Source: CAZUMW01 sp964621615 (lineage in GTDB: Bacteria > Desulfobacterota > WTBG01 > CAIYCZ01 > CAIRTM01). Taken from it: a DNA stretch of 40,399 nucleotides. The stretch covers positions 1 through 40,399 of the forward strand of contig CAZUMW010000041.1 in the NCBI GenBank assembly GCA_964621615.1. Direction: 5' to 3'. This document shows positions 22,143-29,468 of this stretch, one piece after another. The first letter of the stretch is position 1. Each line of letters opens with the position of its first letter. A program made the translations under genes and the position numbers. The notes under the pieces are model-generated. The model did not search any database and had not been told where the DNA came from. It saw only the letters and a list, made by a program, of their open reading frames with translations.

Positions 22143-23000
22143 ATGGCAAATGCACCCTACATAAACAGTACAGCTGCTGAGCACCGGCAAAGCAGTGTCC
22201 GGGAACAGCCCGCACCGGCTGCTGCACCCAGAAGCCATGAAAAAAGCCCTGTTTTCGTGGTGGGCGAGTGGCGCTCCGGCACCACGCTTATGCGTGTCAT
22301 GCTTGACAGCCACAAAAATATCTGCTGCGGTCCCGAAACCCAGTTCATCGTGCAGCCCGGCCTTGAGGAGTTTCACAACACATTTACCGACCGGTGGTTT
22401 TTCCGCATTAAGGAATTCGGATATCAAAAGGATATCGTCGACAAAATGATCGCCGCAATGATCGATGAGTTTTTCACCACCTATCAACTGCAAAAGGGAA
22501 AAAAAAGATGGGCTGACAAAACACCCCAGGGGGTGCTCAAGCTCGATTACCTGCTTCGGCTTTTTCCCCGGGCGCAGTTCATTCACATGATCCGTGACGG
22601 GCGTGATGTAGCCTGCTCGGCGATGAAAAAAAAATGGGGTCCAAAAACAATTGAGGATGCTGCGCACCACTGGATACTGTGCATTGAAAAGGCAAAAGCG
22701 TTTTCACAGAAACATCCGGAAAAGATTTTTGAGGTGCGCTATGAAACACTGGTGCACACTCCTGAGCAAATCATGCGCGAGGTGCTGCGTTTTCTGGGGG
22801 AACCCTGGGACCCGCATGTGCTCAATCATCACAGCACAAACCACGATCTGGCACTGGGGCTTGAAAGCAGCGCAGAGCAGGTGCAGCAGGCGGTATACAC
22901 CTCATCCATCGGCATCTGGAAAAAAGAACTGCCGGAAAAAGACCGGGACCTATTCCATTCTATAGCCGGCCGCACCCTCCAGGAGCTTGACTACCTGTAA
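22143..23000 (+). CDS. Sulfotransferase domain protein
   Basis: This 285-residue protein belongs to the Sulfotransfer_3-like group: P-loop VFVVGEWRSGTTLMRVMLDS at residues 37-56, DKTPQGVLKLDYLLRLFP near 124-141, and the 3'-phosphate motif MIRDGRDVACSAMKKKW near 147-163. The ATG at 22143 has AAGGAC about eight bases upstream. Oddly, the best ribosome binding site (AGGAGG) serves an ATG at 22118 in another frame that overlaps the previous stop and ends after 20 codons. A small coupled leader or a start-region frameshift is possible. It is the last gene of the long operon; a 42-base perfect palindrome begins within its stop codon. Confidence 0.87.
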   Translation: MANAPYINSTAAEHRQSSVREQPAPAAAPRSHEKSPVFVVGEWRSGTTLMRVMLDSHKNICCGPETQFIVQPGLEEFHNTFTDRWFFRIKEFGYQKDIVDKMIAAMIDEFFTTYQLQKGKKRWADKTPQGVLKLDYLLRLFPRAQFIHMIRDGRDVACSAMKKKWGPKTIEDAAHHWILCIEKAKAFSQKHPEKIFEVRYETLVHTPEQIMREVLRFLGEPWDPHVLNHHSTNHDLALGLESSAEQVQQAVYTSSIGIWKKELPEKDRDLFHSIAGRTLQELDYL

Positions 23001-23040
23001 TACTCAGTCATTGAGAAATATTTCTCAATGACTGAGTATT
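22999..23040. terminator. 42-base perfect palindrome at the operon end
   Basis: Two 20-base arms (22999-23018 and 23021-23040) are perfectly complementary around a two-base centre. The left arm starts inside the stop codon of the last sulfotransferase. The stem is AT-rich and no T run directly follows, so it is a poor intrinsic terminator. It might instead be a protein-binding site or a scar of a mobile element, because a truncated foreign-looking gene begins just beyond it. Confidence 0.5.
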
Positions 23041-23089
23041 ATATCCTTTTCTCTCGATCAAAAAATAATTTATATAAAATTATACTTTT

Positions 23090-23470
23090 TTGTTAAATAT
23101 TGGCGCTTGCAAATTGACTATTTTCAAAGATCCGACAGCCAGGTTTGAAAACATGGTTTCCGCAGAATTGTGGCGTGCCGTTACCGCGTGGAACGAAATG
23201 GGTTACGGCCGCTACAGACTGCATTTTATAAAAAACAAGGAGCAGGAAGAGGTCGATTTTCTCATTGCCGCCAACCGCAAACCCCTGCTGCTTATAGAGG
23301 CAAAATATTCGGACGACCAGCCCTCGCCGTCCTTGAAAAAATTCCAGACAGCGCTTAAGATACCCGCTGTCCAGTTAATAATCGACGGCGATGTGTATAA
23401 AATCCTTTTAAATCGGAACCAGCCTATCCTTGTTGCACCCGCGTATCAGTGGCTTGCACAATTGCCGTAA
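23090..23470 (+). pseudogene. C-terminal fragment of an AAA ATPase with DUF4143 domain
   Basis: From about base 23113 the frame reads DPTARFENMVSAELWRAV, then HFIKNKEQEEVDFLIAANRK and PLLLIEAKYSDDQPSPSLKK, the nuclease-like C-terminal part (D/E-x-x ... EVDF ... EAK) of the ATP-binding DUF4143 family, whose members are usually 380-450 residues. The N-terminal AAA domain is entirely missing and there is no ribosome binding site, so the gene is a 3' remnant of about 120 codons. The 42-base palindrome at 22999-23040 lies at the presumed breakpoint. Confidence 0.75.
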
Positions 23471-23497
23471 CCGGCGGCATATCTGCAGATTCGTTTT

Positions 23498-23800
23498 CTA
23501 TTTACCGGACTCTTTACCGGCGGCAGCATACCAGAAAGAGGCTTCTTCATACCGTTCAAGTAAAAGACAGCAGAAAAAGGCAAGCTGTGCCGCTGCCGGC
23601 TCATGCAGAAGAGACCACGCACATGAAGCATGTTCTAAAGCCGTCTCCGGATCTCCCGCGTGAAGACGGTTCCGGGCGCGGGATGCTTCCAGATAAAACA
23701 CGCGAATGATATGTGCAAGCGGTGACAGATCGCATGCACACCGGCTGCATTCGGCAGAGACCCTGTTTATCTTCCGGCAGGCCGGGCATTGTATCTGCAT
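23498..23800 (-). CDS. Small zinc-ribbon protein with TPR-like helices
   Basis: This 100-residue protein has two CxxC pairs (C5-C8 and C18-C21: CPAC and CSRC) forming a likely zinc ribbon. A helical segment with one TPR-like pair follows (NRLHAGDPETALEHASCAWS, LLHEPAAAQLAFFCCLLLER). Its ATG overlaps the TAA of the Hsp70 gene by one base, so translation is coupled and it is the last gene of the chaperone operon. I recognise no family; a role as a small adaptor of the Hsp70 is inference from position. Confidence 0.7.
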   Translation of the reverse strand: MQIQCPACRKINRVSAECSRCACDLSPLAHIIRVFYLEASRARNRLHAGDPETALEHASCAWSLLHEPAAAQLAFFCCLLLERYEEASFWYAAAGKESGK

Positions 23801-25506
23801 TATTCTTCCAGATAAAACAGCATATCGGAAAGAGAATCGTTCAATTCGGCAAGAGTGTCCATATCCCCGTCTGCCACAGCCCGCCGGCTCTGCTCCAGAA
23901 GGTCCCGCACCTCTGCAGCATCCTCCTCATTCATGTCCGGCAGCAGCTTCTCTGCACGGGCGCGCAGCTGTTTTGCGGTTCGAACTCCGGGCGAAACGCT
24001 GTCCGAATTATCGGCTGAGAGGTCCGTCTTCTGCCCCGGGCTGTCTTCAGCCGAATCATAACAGGCATCAGCCGTGGTATCCATGGCAACGGATTTTGTA
24101 AGACCGGTCACCTTCTCTTTTGCCGTTACCTGGAGTATTCCGTTCATATCCAGAGCCAGATTGAGCAAAACCGGGTTTCCCTCCGGCACCTCACTCAGGC
24201 CCTGTATCATGAATTTACCGATAAATGTATTTTCATTCACATTTTCAGCTTCGCCCTGATAAATCTCCACAAGAACCTCTGTCTGATTATCGACCATAGT
24301 ACAAAACACCTCTTCTTTTTCAGCGGGCAGGGGCGTGTTTCGTTTGATAACGGGAACAAACCGGTCGAAATCCGGCATACCGCCGTCAATGGATACGGCG
24401 CGGGTTCCAAAGGTATAGGGGGTGATATCCACCAGTATTGAACACGTTTCAACACCCCCTATCGCACCGGCCTGCATAGCGGCTCCCATGGCGACAATCA
24501 GATCGGGATTTATCTCATACCGGGGTTCAATCCCCATATCCTCCATGAGCATCCGGTGCACAAGGGGCGTCCGGGTTGAACCGCCGACAAGGATTATCCG
24601 ATCGATTGCTTTCGGCAGAAATGCCGCATCGGTAAGGCATGCATGCACACATTCCATTGTTTTCTTCAGCAGCGGGCGTATCATTTCTTCATATGCATCA
24701 CGCGACAGCTCAATATTCAGATGCTCCTCACTGTATATATACTCCTCACGCAGCATGGTATAGGGATGATCGGACAGCTCCCGCTTTGCCCGCTCTGCCG
24801 CAAACAGCAGCCGGTTTCCGGAGACAGGGTCATCACGAAGGTCCACCCCATACACCTTTTTAAACTCTTCTGCAACATAATCGCACAGCAAACGGTCGAA
24901 ATCGTCACCGCCGAGACGGGTATCGCCATGGCTTGCCTTGACTTCAACGACACCGTTTTCCACCACAACGATCGAGGCATCAAAGGTTCCTCCTCCCAGG
25001 TCATAGACAAGAATGTTCCGGTTCTCCTCATGGCCTGCCTCATAGGCAAGCGAAGCCGCTGTGGGCTCGTTTATTATTCGCATCACCTCAAGCCCGGCCA
25101 GCTCTCCGGCTTGCTTGGTTGCTTTTCTCTGAAAATCATTAAAATATGCGGGAACGGTAATAATCGCTTTTGCAGGTTCCGTCCCGAGACGGGCACCGGC
25201 TGCATGTTTTAATGTTGAAAGAATGCACGCCGATATCTCTTCGGGGCTGTATTGCTTACCGGAAAGGTGTACGTGCCTTTCGGTTCCCATGAGTCTTTTT
25301 ACTGAAAAAACGGTTTTATCAGGATCGGATATCACCTGATTGCGCGCTTTTATGCCGGCGAAAAGCTCCCCGCTATTATCAATGCCCACACACGAGGGCA
25401 TCATCTGCTCTCCGTCGACCTCGACAATTTCCACCTGCCCGTTGCGCCAGACCGCCACAGAAGAGTTTGTCGTTCCCAGATCAATACCGACAATAGATTC
25501 ATTCAT
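23800..25506 (-). CDS. Hsp70/DnaK-family chaperone
   Basis: The 568-residue Hsp70 has all nucleotide-binding signatures: GIDLGTTNSSVAVW (residues 7-20), the IINEPTAASLAYEAG segment, VYDLGGGTFDASIVVVENG and ILVGGSTRTPLVHRML. The substrate-binding beta domain is present (FVPVIKRNTPLP, DITPYTFG). The lid is short, with a Ser/Asp-rich insertion near residues 480-500, and the C-terminal EEVD/EEKK tail of housekeeping DnaK is absent. A start at 25506 is chosen because ATG there overlaps the GrpE stop (ATGAATGA) and has AAAGGAAA upstream; the longer frame to 25542 lacks these. It is smaller than DnaK (about 640) and closer in size to HscC/accessory Hsp70s. The operon suggests a dedicated chaperone, not the housekeeping one. 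Confidence 0.88.
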   Translation of the reverse strand: MNESIVGIDLGTTNSSVAVWRNGQVEIVEVDGEQMMPSCVGIDNSGELFAGIKARNQVISDPDKTVFSVKRLMGTERHVHLSGKQYSPEEISACILSTLKHAAGARLGTEPAKAIITVPAYFNDFQRKATKQAGELAGLEVMRIINEPTAASLAYEAGHEENRNILVYDLGGGTFDASIVVVENGVVEVKASHGDTRLGGDDFDRLLCDYVAEEFKKVYGVDLRDDPVSGNRLLFAAERAKRELSDHPYTMLREEYIYSEEHLNIELSRDAYEEMIRPLLKKTMECVHACLTDAAFLPKAIDRIILVGGSTRTPLVHRMLMEDMGIEPRYEINPDLIVAMGAAMQAGAIGGVETCSILVDITPYTFGTRAVSIDGGMPDFDRFVPVIKRNTPLPAEKEEVFCTMVDNQTEVLVEIYQGEAENVNENTFIGKFMIQGLSEVPEGNPVLLNLALDMNGILQVTAKEKVTGLTKSVAMDTTADACYDSAEDSPGQKTDLSADNSDSVSPGVRTAKQLRARAEKLLPDMNEEDAAEVRDLLEQSRRAVADGDMDTLAELNDSLSDMLFYLEE

Positions 25507-26299
25507 CGTCTTTTTTCCTTTTGGATACAATGACTGCTGCATATTTAATTACGGTTCCATCCAGCCTGTAGCCGGGACTAACCTCTTTCAAAACGATTCC
25601 TTCCGGCACTTCACCGGACACCGCAGTACCCGAAGCCCTCATACGCCCGGCATCGAACTGCTGTCCTTCAGAAACAATTCTTTCAATACCACGGCTGTAT
25701 AAAAAGGCATCAAAATGAGCAAGCACAATGGCAACCGCCTCCTGCATTCGCTGAAGAGATGCCTGTTTTTCCGCTCCACTGTCCTTGAAACCGAAACGGC
25801 GTAGCAATGAAATGACAAATCCGGCCCCCCTGCCCTTCCTCTGTTTACCGTCAGGGCTCACGCCGGCCGGCCGGCCGGCAATACGCTGCAGCCGTTCATG
25901 CAGCTCCAGGATCGGCACAAAAAATTCTTTTTTTGTTTTAGATTCTTTTTCTGCCGCTCTTTCTGTTAAATCGGCGATCATGCCGCTCATTGAATTAAGC
26001 CGGGATTTCATCCCGGCCAGCTCATCGGTGAGGCGGGCCGCATTTTTGTGATTTTTACGGGCATCGGTTTTACATTCATGCTTGACGGCACAAAGCTCTT
26101 TATACACGGAATACAGATCCGGCATTGTATGCCTGCCGTCTACATCGGGAAGATGCTCGATTCTCTCAAGCCAGCGTTCGCAGTTTGCCCGTACCGAGTC
26201 TTTCAAACCGGCAGGCCGCTCACCGCCCCGGTCATTCCCGGCTGCATCCGGTGATAAATGCTCAGCTGCTTTTTGTTCTGTTTTGCCGGTATAGATCAT
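25499..26299 (-). CDS. GrpE-like nucleotide exchange factor
   Basis: The 266-residue protein has a GrpE-type C-terminal half: a long helix (LTDELAGMKSRLNSMSGMIA) and then a beta-domain ending with FDAGRMRASGTAVSGEVPEG, VLKEVSPGYRLDGTVIKYAA and VIVSKRK, which match GrpE's 'P..V..V...GY.l.grvlRpA.V.V'. The N-terminal 100 residues are not GrpE-like and include a Cys/His-containing segment (CAVKHECKTDARKNH). Start is ATG with AAGGA eight bases upstream; the gene overlaps the J-protein gene by 38 bases and the Hsp70 gene by eight. Its expected role is to exchange ADP on the neighbouring Hsp70. Confidence 0.78.
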   Translation of the reverse strand: MIYTGKTEQKAAEHLSPDAAGNDRGGERPAGLKDSVRANCERWLERIEHLPDVDGRHTMPDLYSVYKELCAVKHECKTDARKNHKNAARLTDELAGMKSRLNSMSGMIADLTERAAEKESKTKKEFFVPILELHERLQRIAGRPAGVSPDGKQRKGRGAGFVISLLRRFGFKDSGAEKQASLQRMQEAVAIVLAHFDAFLYSRGIERIVSEGQQFDAGRMRASGTAVSGEVPEGIVLKEVSPGYRLDGTVIKYAAVIVSKRKKDDE

Positions 26300-26591
26300 A
26301 CAGTAAATCCTTCATGTCCGGAAGCGGAAGCGGCGTCCGTCCTTTGTGCTGCTCCACAAACCGGACAAAGGTTTTCAACGGTGATTCCGCCGGTTTTTCC
26401 GCGTTAAACAGATAATGTTCGATACGGGACCGTTCATCTTTAACCTGCTCATAGGCTGCCTGTATTTTTTTGAATGCTTCCGGATCTTTTTCCGGAGAAA
26501 ACCGCCGCACCTTGTCAAGATACGCTTTCCGCACTGCAGCATCGCCGGATTCCGGACCGATACCCAGAATTTCAAACGGATTCATCATCAT
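26262..26591 (-). CDS. J-domain protein lacking the HPD motif
   Basis: The 109-residue protein starts with a compact J domain: NPFEILGIGPESGDAAVRKA and then YLDKVRRFSPEKDPEAFKKI followed by QAAYEQVKDE. Helix II and helix III are typical, but the loop between them reads SPE where J proteins have HPD, the tripeptide that triggers Hsp70 ATP hydrolysis. Residues 70-109 are a short tail. GGAGG lies directly before three consecutive ATGs; its start overlaps the end of the TPR gene and its end overlaps the GrpE gene. It is therefore either a J-like adaptor that binds without stimulating, or relies on another partner. Confidence 0.78.
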   Translation of the reverse strand: MMMNPFEILGIGPESGDAAVRKAYLDKVRRFSPEKDPEAFKKIQAAYEQVKDERSRIEHYLFNAEKPAESPLKTFVRFVEQHKGRTPLPLPDMKDLLYDLYRQNRTKSS

Positions 26592-29103
26592 CCTCCGGGT
26601 TTATAAGGTCAAAAAGTGAGCGCTGGGTTCCTGCCGCATTTTTGTTCTTACGTCTCTGCGGCTTTTGCCGCTTCGGAGCTGGTTCCGACAGATCATCATA
26701 CAATCCTCCAAGCATGTCTTCATCGTCAAAAAAGGGCGCATCCTCTCCGGATCTGTCCGGTGCCAACGCATCAAGCCCGAACTCGAGAGTACCCGCAATT
26801 TCAATAAACCGCTTAACCTGCCCGATTTCCCGGCTGACAATCTGCACAAGCTGCATATCATTTATTTTTTGCGCCGAGCGCAGCACCTCCTGCAGCGTTT
26901 CTATGTCTTTTTCACCGGGGATCGATTTGTGCATGTTATTGCGGAAAGCATAATAGCGAAACCACGGGTCGCCGGGATATTCTGTGAGCATCTTTTTTAT
27001 AAGCGTATTTACAAGCGTCCGTGCATCTCTGTCCTCCTGCATCAGCGCATAGGCGATAATATGCTTTGCCGATTCAGGGTCACAGTCATTTTTGACCGCT
27101 TTTTTTGCACAAAATATGACTTTTTTATGCTCTTTCCGGATCCACGGCATCGGCATATCAATACGGCTGATATATGAAACAACCCTGATACGGGTTACCG
27201 CATCTATGCACCCGGCATCGGCAAACGCGCTTTTCATTTTCTTTTCATATTGTTTCACCAGAAAGTCCGGGACCTTATATGCACGCCAGATAAGCAGGGC
27301 AAAATAAAGGAGTTCCGTATCGCCTTCGGCTAAAATCCGTGCGCTCAGCTGCTCGGCCTCTTCCCGATTGCCCGCAACAGCCTCAAATCCGGCAAGCCGA
27401 ACCCGCAGATATGCCGGGCAAAAAGTATACATATTCTCCGAGCCCGGATCAAGCGCTGCTGCAGCCTGCATAAATGCCCGGTACCGTTCAGGTTTTTTCT
27501 TTTTTGCATAATGAAGCGAAGCAAGAATATAGCCCAGGCAAAGACTCTGCTTGACGGACGGATCGATAGGATCAAGATTATGTGCTTTTTCAAGATATGT
27601 AATACCTTTAAGATATGCTTTCCGATTGATACAGTTGTTGCCGTTTTTAAACAGCACAATTTTATCATCCGGAAACAGCGCGCTTATTTCATCCAGTTTT
27701 TTGTTCAATGCCCGGGTGTTACCGGTTTTCTCATACAGGTTAACCAATTTGATATGCGCAGTTTTATCGCCGGGATTCAGCTGAATACTTGATGAATACA
27801 TTTTTTCCGCATAGGAGGGGTTGCGCAATCGGGGGGTGCCTCGGCGAAACAGCGGGGGCAGAAAGGTATCCTGCTCCTCTTCAGCGGAAAACAAATCTCC
27901 CAGGTGCTCATATATGCGTGCGGCAAGCGCGTCATGTTTTCCATAAACCGTGCAATAAAGAGACAAAAAGTCCTGCCACCCCGACACTAATTCTTTATCG
28001 TCGACATAATGCTGAAAATATAGACTCAACACTTTCTCCCACTGAACAACCGCACTGTCAGGGGCACGGCGGGATACAGCCAGCTGTTTGTAAACCGCTT
28101 CAATATATTTCTGGTCCTGCGATCTGTCTATATCGAAAATCGCACAGAGATAAAACTGTGAAAGCAGTGCGGCAAAACCGGTGCCGTCTGCGGGAAACCC
28201 CTTTATATTTTTTGCCGTATACACAAAAGAATCCTTATAGCGGCCCGACTGCCAAAGATACTCGGCACGGGGCATAACCGATGATGCAGAATTATCCCCC
28301 AGCAGCGCACACAGATTTTTGTAGAACGGTTCTTTGGGCATATCCCGGGGAATTTCAAAGCCGTCATCGTCATGAATATACCGGTACAATAACGATGTTC
28401 TGCCCGGAAGAAAATCAGGGGATAATTTAGAAAATGCTTCCCGTGCACGGCCGTCCGAGCCGGAATAAAAGGCACACAAGCCTTTTATGAAAAGTTTCCA
28501 TTCGGAAAAAACAGATTTAAACGGTATGTCACGAAGGTTTTCAGCAGACTGTTCATACCCCTGCAAACAGAGGCATTCAAGCGCACGATGCACTGCCGCT
28601 GCATCCCGGTAAATGCGCGGACATATCTCCTCGAGATCCCTGATATGCGAAAAGCCCAGCACCAGAATATCGGCAATAGCTTTATCGGAGCTGTCGGCAA
28701 AGGATGCATCCTGCACCGAGAGCACCTGCTCAACGGTATGCACTGCCCTGGCGGCATCTCCGGCACGCATTGCAGTGATTGCCTCGGGAATCGAAGTACC
28801 GGCATTGCGGCCGGTCACACTGCGAAGTTTTTCCCATACCTCTGCAGCCTTGTCACTGCGGCCGCTATCAATAAGCTGGTCGGCAAAGGCATTACAGCAG
28901 TCGACAAAAATATGCTCAAATTTTTCTCTGCTGCGGTTAAACAGCTCCTCGGCAAGCAGAACCGCCCGCCGAAATTTATCAGCTTCCATGTTTTTATAGA
29001 CTGCGTTTATGAGTTCGGATTCGGAAAGCCCTGCAGTTAAACGGGTGGGTAGCAGCTGCTTTTTTTGTTTCTGTTTTTTTTTATTTTTTTTTCTTTTCGA
29101 CAT
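26572..29103 (-). CDS. Large TPR protein, first gene of the Hsp70 operon
   Basis: This 843-residue protein starts with a very basic Lys-rich stretch (SKRKKNKKKQKQKKQ) and is otherwise built from helical repeats resembling tetratricopeptides: residues 32-90, 400-500 (AEKMYSSSIQLNPGDKTAHI, LVNLYEKTGNTRALNKKLDE, GITYLEKAHNLDPIDPSVKQ) and scattered pairs to about 720. The C-terminus is acidic and ends EDDDESV. No catalytic motif is visible. It has four-way gene overlap with the J, GrpE and Hsp70 genes downstream, so it is expected to act with them, perhaps as substrate receptor or scaffold. No strong ribosome binding site precedes the ATG and no promoter could be assigned. I do not recognise a named family. 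Confidence 0.75.
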   Translation of the reverse strand: MSKRKKNKKKQKQKKQLLPTRLTAGLSESELINAVYKNMEADKFRRAVLLAEELFNRSREKFEHIFVDCCNAFADQLIDSGRSDKAAEVWEKLRSVTGRNAGTSIPEAITAMRAGDAARAVHTVEQVLSVQDASFADSSDKAIADILVLGFSHIRDLEEICPRIYRDAAAVHRALECLCLQGYEQSAENLRDIPFKSVFSEWKLFIKGLCAFYSGSDGRAREAFSKLSPDFLPGRTSLLYRYIHDDDGFEIPRDMPKEPFYKNLCALLGDNSASSVMPRAEYLWQSGRYKDSFVYTAKNIKGFPADGTGFAALLSQFYLCAIFDIDRSQDQKYIEAVYKQLAVSRRAPDSAVVQWEKVLSLYFQHYVDDKELVSGWQDFLSLYCTVYGKHDALAARIYEHLGDLFSAEEEQDTFLPPLFRRGTPRLRNPSYAEKMYSSSIQLNPGDKTAHIKLVNLYEKTGNTRALNKKLDEISALFPDDKIVLFKNGNNCINRKAYLKGITYLEKAHNLDPIDPSVKQSLCLGYILASLHYAKKKKPERYRAFMQAAAALDPGSENMYTFCPAYLRVRLAGFEAVAGNREEAEQLSARILAEGDTELLYFALLIWRAYKVPDFLVKQYEKKMKSAFADAGCIDAVTRIRVVSYISRIDMPMPWIRKEHKKVIFCAKKAVKNDCDPESAKHIIAYALMQEDRDARTLVNTLIKKMLTEYPGDPWFRYYAFRNNMHKSIPGEKDIETLQEVLRSAQKINDMQLVQIVSREIGQVKRFIEIAGTLEFGLDALAPDRSGEDAPFFDDEDMLGGLYDDLSEPAPKRQKPQRRKNKNAAGTQRSLFDLINPEDDDESV

Positions 29104-29185
29104 ATGAAAAAGCGGGGCCCCCCTGCGCCTAAATCGTGAGTTAAATCACTAAAACGTAATTTTACCGTGCCTGCCCTCCGGAACC

Positions 29186-29211
29186 GGTGGACACATCCGT
29201 GTCCACCCTAC
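29186..29211 (-). repeat. Solitary REP sequence
   Basis: On the minus strand this reads GTAG followed by the hairpin GGTGGACAC/GTGTCCACC, identical to the left half of BIME copies c and d near 20859. It stands alone, without the partner half, upstream of the Hsp70 operon. It shows that the REP family is dispersed and not confined to the sulfotransferase locus. Confidence 0.65.
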
Positions 29212-29302
29212 AAAAATTCCATCAGCTTTCCCCTGGGGAGCCGGTCTGTGAACCATTCATCGTATCCTCCGAAGAAAAGAAGGAAAGCATTTTTCGCCAT
29301 TC

Positions 29303-29352
29303 GATTACGACACAGCCGCAGTATTCGGGCTTTCTCCTATGATGATTATTTA
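29303..29352 (+). repeat. Internally deleted copy of the dispersed repeat (A/B family)
   Basis: It starts with ATTACGACACAGCC, as at 31-44, and ends with CCTATGATGATTATTTA, close to the 3' end of copy A, but most of the middle is missing. The 365-base gap 29104-29468 otherwise contains only the solitary REP at 29186-29211 and no gene. Confidence 0.4.
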
Positions 29353-29468
29353 GGACCGAGGATTACATGTCCGGTTGGACTTGTTGAGTAAACTATAATT
29401 TTACGATTATCAGGCGTGGATGTCAAAAAATACTGCATACCGTTGTGCTTTTCCTGCATGCTTTTTTT

